From positions 62,001-126,000 of the forward strand of contig NZ_JPMY01000009.1 of NCBI RefSeq assembly GCF_000761545.1: a DNA stretch of 64,000 nt, read 5' to 3'. Each line of letters opens with the position of its first letter. Position 1 is the first letter of the stretch. This stretch comes from Pseudomonas sp. ML96. Its GTDB lineage: Bacteria > Pseudomonadota > Gammaproteobacteria > Pseudomonadales > Pseudomonadaceae. The position numbers and the translations under genes were made by a program. The notes below the pieces were generated by a model. That model did not search any database. It was not told where the DNA came from and saw only the letters and a list, made by a program, of their open reading frames with translations. This document shows, piece after piece, positions 38,633-46,601 of this stretch.

Positions 38633-40120
38633 ATGAAGCAGCAATCGGGAGTCAGTTACACAACGGTCGACAAGAGTTACTTCGAACAACGCGGCCTGCG
38701 CCGCTATGCCGGCGTCTGGTCACTCTGGGCGCTAGGTGTCGGCGCGGTGATCTCCGGCCATTTCTCCGGCTGGAACTTCGGCCTGGCCAATGGCTGGGGC
38801 AGCATGCTGATCGCCGCCATCATCATCGCCATCATGTACCTGGGCCTGACCTTCTCCCTGGCGGAGATGTCGCCGGCCCTGCCGCACACCGGCGGTGCCT
38901 ATTCCTTTGCGCGTAGCGCCATGGGCCCCTGGGGAGGATTCCTCACCGGCCTGGCGGAGAACGTCGAGTACGTGCTCACCCCGGCGGTAATCGTGTTCTT
39001 CATCGGCAGCTACATGGGCAGCATCTTCGGCACGCCCAGCGAGTATCAGCCGCTGTGGTGGATCGGCTTCTACGTGGTGTTCATCTGGCTCAACGTGATC
39101 GGCGTGGAGCTGTCGTTCAAGGTCACCCTGGTGGTCACCCTGCTGGCCCTGGCCTGCCTTGTAGTGTTCTGGATCAGCGCCATCCCGCACATCGACTTCA
39201 ACCGCTTCGCAATGAACGTCGGCCCGGGCGGTGTCGAGCTACCTGAAGGTAACGGCCCGTTCCTACCCAACGGCCTGCTCGGCGTGCTGGCGGCGATGCC
39301 CTTCGCGGTCTGGCTGTTCCTCGCCATCGAGCAGCTGCCGCTGGCGGCGGAAGAGTCGGTCGACCCGAAACGCGACATGCCCAAGGGCATCATCCTCGGC
39401 ATGTTCACCCTGATCCTCTCGGCCTTCATGATCCTCTGGCTGAACCCGGCGGTGACCGGCGTCGGTGCCCACGCCCTGGGCTCGTCCGGCGAGCCGCTGC
39501 TGGACGGCTTCAAGGCCATCTACGGTGACGACATCGCCAAGCTGCTGGCGCTGGTGGCGGTGCTCGGCCTGGTGGCCAGCTTCCACACCATCATCTTCGC
39601 CATGGGCCGGCAGATCTACTCGCTGAGCCGCGCCGGCTACTTCCTGCCACAACTGTCGATCACCCACGGCCAGCGCAAGACCCCGCACGTGGCCATGCTG
39701 ATCGGCAGCCTGATGGCGCTGGCGGTGATGATGACCCTGTGGTTCATCTTCGGTGAGGAAAAGGGCGGTGCGGTGATCGGCGGCACCCTGCTCAACATGG
39801 CGGTGTTCGGCGCCATGTTCTCCTACTTCATGCAGGCCCTGTCGTTCATCCTGCTGCGGCGCAAGATGCCCGACATCGAGCGCCCTTACCGCAGCCCACT
39901 GGGCGTGCCGGGCGCCGTGCTGACCATGCTGATCGCCGCCGTGACCCTGTACTTCCAGCTCACCGGCGACCCGGCCTACACCCTCGGCGTGTTCTGGGTG
40001 GCGGTGTGGTTCGGCATCGGCATCACCTACTTCGCCATCGTCGGCCGCCATCGCCTGATCCTCTCGCCAGAAGAGGAGTTCGCCATGGAACAGCGCGAAA
40101 AGAACAAGACCAATAGCTGA
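38633..40120 (+). CDS. EutP-like ethanolamine/amino-acid permease (APC superfamily)
   Basis: This 495-residue APC transporter has about twelve hydrophobic segments. The N-terminus YFEQRGLRRYAGVWSLWALGVGAVISGHFSGWNFGL, plus MSPALPHTGGAYSFARSAMGPWGGFLTGLAENVEYVLTPA, closely follows the pseudomonad ethanolamine permease family (EutP/Eat). LFLAIEQLPLAAEESVDPKRDMPKGI is the conserved cytoplasmic loop. The ATG at 38633 is preceded by GGAGAGGA at 4 nt; the upstream open frame is leader sequence. It is the first gene of the cassette, with the synthetase starting 53 bp downstream. Confidence 0.88.
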   Translation: MKQQSGVSYTTVDKSYFEQRGLRRYAGVWSLWALGVGAVISGHFSGWNFGLANGWGSMLIAAIIIAIMYLGLTFSLAEMSPALPHTGGAYSFARSAMGPWGGFLTGLAENVEYVLTPAVIVFFIGSYMGSIFGTPSEYQPLWWIGFYVVFIWLNVIGVELSFKVTLVVTLLALACLVVFWISAIPHIDFNRFAMNVGPGGVELPEGNGPFLPNGLLGVLAAMPFAVWLFLAIEQLPLAAEESVDPKRDMPKGIILGMFTLILSAFMILWLNPAVTGVGAHALGSSGEPLLDGFKAIYGDDIAKLLALVAVLGLVASFHTIIFAMGRQIYSLSRAGYFLPQLSITHGQRKTPHVAMLIGSLMALAVMMTLWFIFGEEKGGAVIGGTLLNMAVFGAMFSYFMQALSFILLRRKMPDIERPYRSPLGVPGAVLTMLIAAVTLYFQLTGDPAYTLGVFWVAVWFGIGITYFAIVGRHRLILSPEEEFAMEQREKNKTNS

Positions 40121-40173
40121 TGAGCCCCGGCCGCGCCTATGGGCGCGGCCGACCTTTTCCGGAGACCAACGGA

Positions 40174-41541
40174 ATGACTGCCCACCTGACCCTGGCCGGC
40201 CTGCGCGAACTCGCCGTGGCCGGCAAGATCGATACCGTATTGGCCTGCATGGTCGACATGCAGGGCCGCCTGATCGGCAAGCGCTTCCAGGTCGAGTTCT
40301 TCCTCGATAGCGCCCATGAGGAAACCCACGGCTGCGACTACCTGCTGGCCGACGACATCGACATGGAGCCGGTGCCCGGTTACGCCGCCGCCAGCTGGAA
40401 GCAGGGCTACGGCGACTTCGTATTCAAGCCCGACCTCTCCACCATGCGCGTGGTGCCCTGGCTGGAAGGCACCGCCCTGGTGCTGTGCGACGTACAGGAC
40501 CATCACCATCATGACCTGCCACACAGCCCGCGCGGCATCCTCAAGCGGCAGATCGCCCGCCTCACCGAGCGCGGCTACAAGGGCATGTTCGCCTCGGAGC
40601 TGGAGTTCTACCTGTTCGACCAGAGCTACGAGAGCATCCACGGCCAGCACTACCAGAACCCGAAGACGGCCAACTACTACATCGAGGACTACAGCATCCT
40701 GCAGACCATCCGCGAGGAGCCGGTGATGCGGGCGATCCGCAAGCACCTGCAGGCCGCCGGCATCCCGGTGGAGAACTCCAAGGGCGAATGGGGGCCGGGC
40801 CAGGAAGAGATCAACGTGCGCTATGCCGAGGCGCTGGTGATGGCCGACCGGCACAGCATCATCAAGCACGCCTGCAAGGAGATCGCCCTGCTACAGGGCA
40901 AGGCCGTCACCTTCATGGCCAAGTGGAACTACAACCTGGCCGGCTCCAGCAGCCATATCCACAACTCGCTGTTCAGCCTCGATGGCGAGCAGGCGCTGTT
41001 CCATGACCCGGCCGGCGAATACGGCATGTCCAAGCTGATGCGCCAGTGGGTGGCTGGCCAGCTCAAGTACGCCAGCGACATCACCTACTTCCTCGCGCCC
41101 TACATCAACTCCTACAAACGCTTCCAGGCCGGCACCTTCGCCCCGACCCGCGCGGTGTGGAGCTGCGACAACCGCACCGCCGGCTTCCGCCTGTGTGGCG
41201 CCGACAGCAAGGGCATACGCATCGAGTGCCGCATCGGCGGCGCCGACCTCAACCCCTACCTGGCCTACGCCGCGCTGATCGCCGCCGGCCTCGCCGGCAT
41301 CGACGAGCAGCTCGAACTCCCCGAGCCCTTCTCCGGCGATGCCTACCAGGACGACGAACTGCCGGAAGTGGCCAAGACCCTACGTGGCGCCGCCGACGCC
41401 CTCGACCGCTCGGAACTGCTGCGCAAGGCCCTGGGCGACGACGTGGTCGAGCACTACCTGCACACCGCGCGCTGGGAGCAGTTGGAGTACGACCGCCGGG
41501 TGACCGACTGGGAACTGCGCCGCGGCTTCGAACGCTACTGA
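40174..41541 (+). CDS. Glutamine synthetase-like gamma-glutamyl amide synthetase (ethanolamine-type candidate)
   Basis: This 455-residue type I GS-like enzyme has the metal and glutamate-site blocks FASELEFYLFD, GPGQEEINVRYAEALVMADR, NLAGSSSHIHNSLFSLDG, and ECRIGGADLNPYLAYAALIAAGL. It lacks the KPxxGDWNGxG-type segment and adenylylation tyrosine loop (NLYDLPPE) of housekeeping GlnA. This places it among the GlnT/PuuA/IpuC-like enzymes that join glutamate to an amine. With a EutP-like permease before it and two dehydrogenases after it, ethanolamine or a short amino alcohol is the likely acceptor; that is inference. The ATG at 40174 follows a GGAG site. Confidence 0.85.
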   Translation: MTAHLTLAGLRELAVAGKIDTVLACMVDMQGRLIGKRFQVEFFLDSAHEETHGCDYLLADDIDMEPVPGYAAASWKQGYGDFVFKPDLSTMRVVPWLEGTALVLCDVQDHHHHDLPHSPRGILKRQIARLTERGYKGMFASELEFYLFDQSYESIHGQHYQNPKTANYYIEDYSILQTIREEPVMRAIRKHLQAAGIPVENSKGEWGPGQEEINVRYAEALVMADRHSIIKHACKEIALLQGKAVTFMAKWNYNLAGSSSHIHNSLFSLDGEQALFHDPAGEYGMSKLMRQWVAGQLKYASDITYFLAPYINSYKRFQAGTFAPTRAVWSCDNRTAGFRLCGADSKGIRIECRIGGADLNPYLAYAALIAAGLAGIDEQLELPEPFSGDAYQDDELPEVAKTLRGAADALDRSELLRKALGDDVVEHYLHTARWEQLEYDRRVTDWELRRGFERY

Positions 41542-41556
41542 CAGGGAGAGCAGCAG

Positions 41557-42945
41557 ATGAACAGCATTCGCCTGATTTCACCGGTGGACGGCAGCCTCTA
41601 TGCCGAGCGCGCTATCGCCAGCAGCAGCGCCCTGGAGCAGACCCTGGCCGCCGCGACCCGGGCCCAGCGCGCCTGGCGCGAACTCGCCATCGGCCAGCGC
41701 GCTACCTATTGCCTGAAAGCGGTGGACGCCATGCTGGCGATGAAGGACGAAATCGTCCCCGAACTGGCCTGGCAGATGGGCCGCCCAGTGCGCTTCGGCG
41801 CCGGCGAGCTGCGCGGCTTCGAGGAGCGCGCCCGCCATATGATCGGCATCGCCGAAAGCGCCCTGGCCGACGTGGTGCCCGATGCCAAGGAAGGGTTTCG
41901 CCGCTATATCCGCCGCGAACCACTGGGCACCGTGCTGGTGGTGGCGCCGTGGAACTATCCCTACCTGACCGCGGTGAACGCCATCATCCCCGCGCTGATG
42001 GCCGGCAACGCCGTGCTGCTCAAGCACGCAAGCCAGACCCTGTTGGTCGGCGAGCGCTTCGCCCAGGCCTTCGAGCGCGCCGGGCTGCCCGCCGGACTGT
42101 TCCACAACCTGGTGCTGGACCACGGCCAGACCGCCACCCTGATCGCCTCCGGCCAGGTGCAACAGGTCAACTTCACCGGCTCGGTGGAAGGCGGCCGGCT
42201 GATGGAGAGCGCTGCCGCCGGCCACTTCATCGGCGTCGGCCTGGAGCTGGGCGGCAAAGACCCGGCCTACGTGCGCGCCGATGCCGACCTGGCCCACGCG
42301 GTGGAAAACCTGGTCGACGGCAGCTTCTTCAACTCCGGGCAGAGCTGCTGCGGCATCGAGCGCATCTATGTGGATAAAGCCCTTTATCCGGCCTTCGTCG
42401 AGGGCTTCGTCGAGCTGACCAAGCAGTACGTGCTGGGCAGCCCGCTGGATGAGGCCACTACCCTGGGCCCGCTGGTACGCAACAGCGCCGCCGAGTTCGT
42501 CCGCGGGCAGATCGCCAAGGCCAAAGCCCGCGGCGCCAAGGCGCTGATCGACCCCGCGCTGTTCGCCGCCGACGCCCCCGGCACCGCCTATATGGCGCCG
42601 CAGGTGCTCACCGGGGTGAATCACGAGATGGCAGTGATGCGCGACGAGAGCTTCGGCCCGGTGGTCGGCATCATGCCGGTGGATGGCGACGCCCGCGCCA
42701 TCGCCCTGATGAACGACAGTCCCTACGGCCTCAGTGCGGCGATCTGGACCGAGGACCTGGACGCCGCCGAGCGCATCGGTCAGCAGCTAGAGACCGGCAC
42801 GGTGTTCATGAACCGCTGCGACTATCTCGACCCGGCCCTGGCCTGGACCGGGGTCAAGCACACCGGGCGCGGCGCCACCTTGTCGCGCCTGGGCTACGAA
42901 CACCTGACCCGGCCCAAGTCCTTCCACCTGCGCCAGCAGCTCTGA
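41557..42945 (+). CDS. NAD(P)-dependent aldehyde dehydrogenase of the gamma-glutamyl amine cassette
   Basis: This 462-residue ALDH has the cofactor motif VVAPWNYPYL, general base E230 in LELGGKDPAYV and nucleophile C264 in NSGQSCCGIERIYV. The C-terminal signature LDPALAWTGVKHTGRGATLSRLGYEHLTRPKSFHLR is a short C-terminal form lacking the long tail of betaine ALDHs. It lies 15 bp after the synthetase. The proposed role is oxidation of a gamma-glutamylated amino aldehyde to the acid. Confidence 0.87.
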   Translation: MNSIRLISPVDGSLYAERAIASSSALEQTLAAATRAQRAWRELAIGQRATYCLKAVDAMLAMKDEIVPELAWQMGRPVRFGAGELRGFEERARHMIGIAESALADVVPDAKEGFRRYIRREPLGTVLVVAPWNYPYLTAVNAIIPALMAGNAVLLKHASQTLLVGERFAQAFERAGLPAGLFHNLVLDHGQTATLIASGQVQQVNFTGSVEGGRLMESAAAGHFIGVGLELGGKDPAYVRADADLAHAVENLVDGSFFNSGQSCCGIERIYVDKALYPAFVEGFVELTKQYVLGSPLDEATTLGPLVRNSAAEFVRGQIAKAKARGAKALIDPALFAADAPGTAYMAPQVLTGVNHEMAVMRDESFGPVVGIMPVDGDARAIALMNDSPYGLSAAIWTEDLDAAERIGQQLETGTVFMNRCDYLDPALAWTGVKHTGRGATLSRLGYEHLTRPKSFHLRQQL

Positions 42946-42957
42946 CAGGAGCCCGCC

Positions 42958-44118
42958 ATGAACAAGACCGCCAACTGGAACTACCCGACCTCGGTGCGCT
43001 TCGGCGTCGGCCGCATCAAGGAACTGCCGGAGCTGTGCAAGAGCGTCGGCATGCTGCGCCCGCTGCTGGTCACCGACCGCGGCCTGGGCAGCGCACCGAT
43101 CACCACCGCCGCCCTCGACTCGCTCAAGGAGGCCGGCCTCAGCGCCGCGCTTTTCAGCGACCTCAAGCCCAACCCGGTGGAGAGCAATCTCGACGCCGGT
43201 CTAGCTGCCTACCGCGCCGGCAAGCACGACGGAGTGGTCGCCTTCGGCGGCGGCAGCGGCCTGGACATGGGCAAGCTGATCGCCTTCATGAGCGGCCAGG
43301 CCAGGCCCGTGTGGGACTTCGAAGATATCGGCGACTGGTGGACCCGTGCCGACCCGCGTGGCATTGCCCCGGTGATCGCCGTGCCGACTACCGCCGGCAC
43401 CGGCTCGGAAGTCGGCCGCGCCGGCATCCTCACCGACGAGCGCAGCCACACCAAGCGCATCATCTTCCACCCGCAGATGATGCCGCGCATCGTCATCAGC
43501 GACCCGGCGCTCTCCGTGGGCATGCCGGCCTTCATCACCGCCGGCACCGGCATGGACGCGTTTTCCCACTGCCTGGAGGCCTACTGCGCACCGGGCTTCC
43601 ACCCGCTGGCCGACGGCATCGCTGTGGAAGGCATGCGCCTGGTCAAGGGCGCGCTGGTTAGGGCCGTCAAGCAGCCGGGTGATCTCGACGCCCGTGCCGA
43701 CATGCTCGCCGCCGCCGCCATGGGCGCCACCGCCTTCCAGAAGGGCCTGGGCGGTATGCATGCACTGGCGCACCCGATCGGTGCGCTGTACGACACCCAC
43801 CACGGCATGACCAACGCCACGCTGATGCCCTATGTGCTGAAGTTCAACCGCGAGGTCATCGAGGAGCGCATCACCCGTCTGGCGGCCTACCTGCAGCTGA
43901 CCAACCCCGGCTTCGACAGCTTCCTCGACCTGGTCCTGCAGCTGCGCAGCGACACCGGCGTGCCGCACAGCCTGGCCGAACTGGGCGTCGACGACAGCAA
44001 GACCATGCTGATCGCACAGATGGCGGTGGTCGACCCCTCCGCCGGCGGCAATCCACGGACTCTGACCGAGGCCAACGTCGCCCAACTGTTCGGCGATGCC
44101 GTACACGGTCGCCTCTGA
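42958..44118 (+). CDS. Iron-containing alcohol dehydrogenase
   Basis: This 386-residue group III Fe-ADH has the NAD motif GGGSGLDMGK (97-106) and the metal-binding residues D200 and H204 (GMDAFSHCLEAY), H268 (MHALAHPIGALYD) and H281/H282 (THHGMTNA). The N-terminal RFGVGRIKELPELCKSVG is typical. In the cassette it would oxidise the alcohol of a gamma-glutamylated amino alcohol before the ALDH acts. The intergenic spacing of 12 bp from the ALDH supports one transcript. It ends before the DnaA-box region. Confidence 0.88.
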   Translation: MNKTANWNYPTSVRFGVGRIKELPELCKSVGMLRPLLVTDRGLGSAPITTAALDSLKEAGLSAALFSDLKPNPVESNLDAGLAAYRAGKHDGVVAFGGGSGLDMGKLIAFMSGQARPVWDFEDIGDWWTRADPRGIAPVIAVPTTAGTGSEVGRAGILTDERSHTKRIIFHPQMMPRIVISDPALSVGMPAFITAGTGMDAFSHCLEAYCAPGFHPLADGIAVEGMRLVKGALVRAVKQPGDLDARADMLAAAAMGATAFQKGLGGMHALAHPIGALYDTHHGMTNATLMPYVLKFNREVIEERITRLAAYLQLTNPGFDSFLDLVLQLRSDTGVPHSLAELGVDDSKTMLIAQMAVVDPSAGGNPRTLTEANVAQLFGDAVHGRL

Positions 44119-44183
44119 GTACTGGACGAAAATCCGCCCGACCGCTGCAAGACGCGCCGGGCGGCGCTCCCGGCAATAGCCGA

Positions 44184-44464
44184 ACAGCTTGTCCACAACT
44201 TTGCCCAAGGCTTCTGTGGACAAACTTTTCGTCACAGAATGAGGTCCCAGGCTGCACAGAAAACGCCCAGCCAGCTGCGAGCCACGGCGGCCGCGCACCT
44301 GCTGCTGGAGCGCACAGCTTATCCACAGCAAAGCCCACAGTTACTGTGCCTAACCCGTGACGTAAGTCACTGATCAAGATCGAAATTCAACCAACCACAG
44401 TCAGGCCGCGCGGCTTCTGCCCAGGCATCAGCTGCCGACAGCTTATCCACAGCATCACCCACAG
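44184..44464 (+). repeat. Three 27-bp direct repeats carrying DnaA boxes
   Basis: Copies at 44184-44210, 44314-44340 and 44438-44464 share the pattern ACAGCTTRTCCACA followed by a C-rich CCCACAG-like end. The second and third are nearly identical (24 of 27 positions by eye). The first has diverged at its 3' side. Spacing of 130 and 124 bp corresponds to about twelve helical turns, so the boxes would lie on roughly the same DNA face. Confidence 0.8.
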
Positions 44465-44503
44465 CCTCTGGGGGTAAGTTGCAGCACCGGGACGTTATCC
44501 CCA
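44184..44503. other. DnaA-box cluster (five 9-mers) in the 44119-44621 intergenic region
   Basis: Two consensus TTATCCACA boxes lie at 44319-44327 and 44443-44451. TTGTCCACA lies at 44189-44197, its reverse complement TGTGGACAA at 44215-44223, and TTATCCCCA at 44495-44503. The gap has no credible ORF. No dnaA, dnaN, rpmH or gidA is nearby, so it is not the expected Pseudomonas oriC. The number and arrangement resemble E. coli datA or DARS sites, which lower or restore DnaA-ATP; this parallel is inference. Confidence 0.8.
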
Positions 44504-44621
44504 GCGAGATCAAACGCTCGCTTGGATTGCGCTTTCCAGCATCTTTGGGCAGCATCGGGCTGACCGTTGGCACAGCACCTGCAGCTGCCTACTCACCACT
44601 CCACAGACGCCGAGGCCCGCC

Positions 44622-45074
44622 ATGCGCATTGTCCAAGCCACCCTGGAGCACCTGGACCTGCTGACCCCGTTGTTCATCAAGTACCGTGAGTTCTATGGCG
44701 AGCTGCCCTTCCCGGACTCGTCGCGCAAATTCCTCGAGACGCGCATCAAGCGCAAGGAATCGATCATCTACCTGGCCCTGGCCGACGACGAGGACAAGCT
44801 CCTCGGCTACTGCCAGCTGTTCCCCAGCTATTCCTCGCTGTCGCTCAAGCGCGTGTGGATCCTCAACGACATCTATGTCGCCGAAGACGCCCGCCGCATG
44901 CTGGTCGCTGACCGTCTGCTGCAAACCGCCAAGCAGATGGCCAAGGAAACCAACGCCGTGCGCATGCGCGTCGCCACCAGCATCAGCAACGAAGTGGCGC
45001 AGAAGACCTACGAGTCCATCGGCTTCCGCGAAGACACCAAGTTCAAGAACTACATCCTCGAACTGGGCGATTGA
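44622..45074 (+). CDS. GNAT family N-acetyltransferase
   Basis: This 150-residue GNAT enzyme starts MRIVQATLEHLDLLTPLFIKYREFYG. It has the acetyl-CoA binding region VWILNDIYVAEDARRMLVADRLLQTAKQMAKE and TNAVRMRVATSISNEVAQKTYESIGFREDTKFKNYIL, with the C-terminal Y-E-x-x-G-F motif. The substrate is unknown. It is preceded by the DnaA-box region and followed after 48 bp by mtfA. Confidence 0.88.
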   Translation: MRIVQATLEHLDLLTPLFIKYREFYGELPFPDSSRKFLETRIKRKESIIYLALADDEDKLLGYCQLFPSYSSLSLKRVWILNDIYVAEDARRMLVADRLLQTAKQMAKETNAVRMRVATSISNEVAQKTYESIGFREDTKFKNYILELGD

Positions 45075-45122
45075 TCAGGCCGGCGAACGCCTGCGCGTTC
45101 GCCGCCCACCCGAGACAGATTC

Positions 45123-45941
45123 ATGTGGTCATTCCGCGCCTGGCGCCGCCGGCGCATCCTCTCCCGCTCGCTCTACACCACCCGCCACTGGCATGAGGTC
45201 CGCGCGCGCCTGCCGATCCTCGATGGCCTGAGCGAGGCCGAGGAGCAGCGCCTGTTCCAGCGCGCCATCCTGTTCCTCCATCACAAGCGCCTCACCGCCC
45301 TACCCGGCGTCGAACTGGACGAGAGCGACCGCCTGACCCTCGCCGCCCAGGCCGAGCTGCCGCTGCTGCACCTGGCCGAACTCGACTGGTACCAGGGCTT
45401 CCACGAAATCGTCCTGTACCCGGACGACTTCGTCAGCCCGCAGCGCCACCGCGACGCCAGCGGCATCGAACACGAGTGGGACGACGAGCGCAGTGGCGAG
45501 GCCTGGCACCAAGGTCCGGTGATCATGGCCTGGCCCGGTGTACAGAGCGGTGGCGGCTGGGATGCCTACAACCTGGTGATCCACGAGCTGTCGCACAAGC
45601 TGGACATGCTCAACGGCGACGCCAACGGCCTGCCGCCGCTGCACCGCGACATGCGCATCGGCGACTGGGCCAGCGCCATGCAGGCCGCCTACGACGAGAT
45701 GAATGCCGCGCTCGACGCCAATCCCGAGGCGCACACCGCCATCGATCCCTACGCGGCGGAGAACCCCGCCGAGTTCTTCGCCGTCACCAGCGAATACTTC
45801 TTCAGCGCCCCGGACCTGCTGCAGCAGGCCTTCCCCGCCGTCTACCAGCAGCTCGTCGGCTTCTACCGCCAGGACCCGCTGACACGCCTGCAACGGCTCC
45901 TGGCCGAGCACCCGGACTATCGCGACACGACCAACGGATAA
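45123..45941 (+). CDS. mtfA: MtfA-like zinc peptidase
   Basis: This 272-residue homologue of E. coli MtfA (YeeI) has the zinc motif H154-E155-L-S-H158 in VIHELSHKLDMLNGDANGLPP and third ligand E217 in AENPAEFFAVTSEYFF. The N-terminal WSFRAWRRRRILSRSLYTTRHW is basic. MtfA binds the glucose regulator Mlc in E. coli and has aminopeptidase activity; pseudomonads lack an obvious Mlc-PtsG pair, so its partner here is unclear. It lies 5' of ppa as in P. aeruginosa. Confidence 0.88.
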   Translation: MWSFRAWRRRRILSRSLYTTRHWHEVRARLPILDGLSEAEEQRLFQRAILFLHHKRLTALPGVELDESDRLTLAAQAELPLLHLAELDWYQGFHEIVLYPDDFVSPQRHRDASGIEHEWDDERSGEAWHQGPVIMAWPGVQSGGGWDAYNLVIHELSHKLDMLNGDANGLPPLHRDMRIGDWASAMQAAYDEMNAALDANPEAHTAIDPYAAENPAEFFAVTSEYFFSAPDLLQQAFPAVYQQLVGFYRQDPLTRLQRLLAEHPDYRDTTNG

Positions 45942-45975
45942 GTACGCAGGCGTAGTAACGCCCCGGGAATGTGCC

Positions 45976-45981
45976 TATAAT
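45976..45981 (+). promoter_or_regulatory. Putative sigma70 -10 element of ppa
   Basis: A perfect TATAAT lies 38 bp before the ppa ATG and is followed by a T7 tract at about 45991-45997. The -35 region (around 45953-45958) has no close consensus match. The spacing suits a short ppa leader and makes an independent ppa promoter likely. Confidence 0.5.
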
Positions 45982-46018
45982 CCGCGCACTTTTTTTGGCC
46001 CAACCTGGGGTGTCCACC

Positions 46019-46546
46019 ATGAGCTACAGCAAAGTCCCGGCCGGCAAAGACGTGCCGAACGACATCTACGTCGCCATCGAGATTCCGGCCAACCATGCGC
46101 CGATCAAATACGAAATCGATCACGACACCGACTGCCTGTTCGTTGATCGTTTCATGGCCACCCCGATGTTCTACCCGGCCAACTACGGCTTCATCCCGCA
46201 CACCCTGGCCGACGACGGCGACCCCCTGGACGTGCTGGTCGTGACCCCGTATCCGGTAGCTCCGGGCTCGGTCATCCGTTGCCGTCCGGTGGGCGTGCTG
46301 AACATGACCGACGAAGCCGGCGGTGACGCCAAGCTGATCGCCGTACCGCACGACAAACTGTCCGTGATCTACAAAGACGTACAGGAATACACCGACCTGC
46401 CAGCCCTGCTGCTGGAGCAGATCAAGCACTTCTTCGAGAACTACAAGGATCTCGAGAAGGGCAAGTGGGTCAAGGTCGAAGGCTGGGGCAACGCTGACGA
46501 AGCCCGCCAAGCAATTCTGAAGGCGGTAGCGGCTTACCAAAAATAA
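46019..46546 (+). CDS. ppa: Inorganic pyrophosphatase
   Basis: This family I soluble pyrophosphatase of 175 residues hydrolyses PPi and drives biosynthetic reactions. The core [35 protein letters not shown] carries the metal-binding aspartates of the D-x-D-P-x-D signature. [35 protein letters not shown] and [21 protein letters not shown] are also typical. The ATG at 46019 gives [19 protein letters not shown] strong terminator follows. Confidence 0.97.
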   Translation: MSYSKVPAGKDVPNDIYVAIEIPANHAPIKYEIDHDTDCLFVDRFMATPMFYPANYGFIPHTLADDGDPLDVLVVTPYPVAPGSVIRCRPVGVLNMTDEAGGDAKLIAVPHDKLSVIYKDVQEYTDLPALLLEQIKHFFENYKDLEKGKWVKVEGWGNADEARQAILKAVAAYQK

Positions 46547-46563
46547 GCCAGTACCACCCCCTG

Positions 46564-46589
46564 AAGGCCGGCCACAAGCCGGCCTTTTT
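46564..46589. terminator. Terminator between ppa and the GMC oxidoreductase gene
   Basis: A perfect 7-bp stem, GGCCGGC with GCCGGCC and a CACAA loop, has AA before it and TTTTT after it. It lies 17 bp past the ppa stop and ends 12 bp before the convergent GMC stop, so it may serve both directions. Confidence 0.88.
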
Positions 46590-46601
46590 ATTGCCTGCGA
46601 T

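Noticed and set aside
40174-41541. Housekeeping glutamine synthetase glnA
   Set aside because: The ammonium-site and adenylylation segments of GlnA are missing, and the neighbours are amine-catabolism genes rather than ntrBC.
44119-44621. Chromosomal replication origin (oriC)
   Set aside because: DnaA boxes are present, but no dnaA, dnaN, rpmH or gidA gene and no clear AT-rich unwinding element is nearby. A titration or reactivation site is a better fit.
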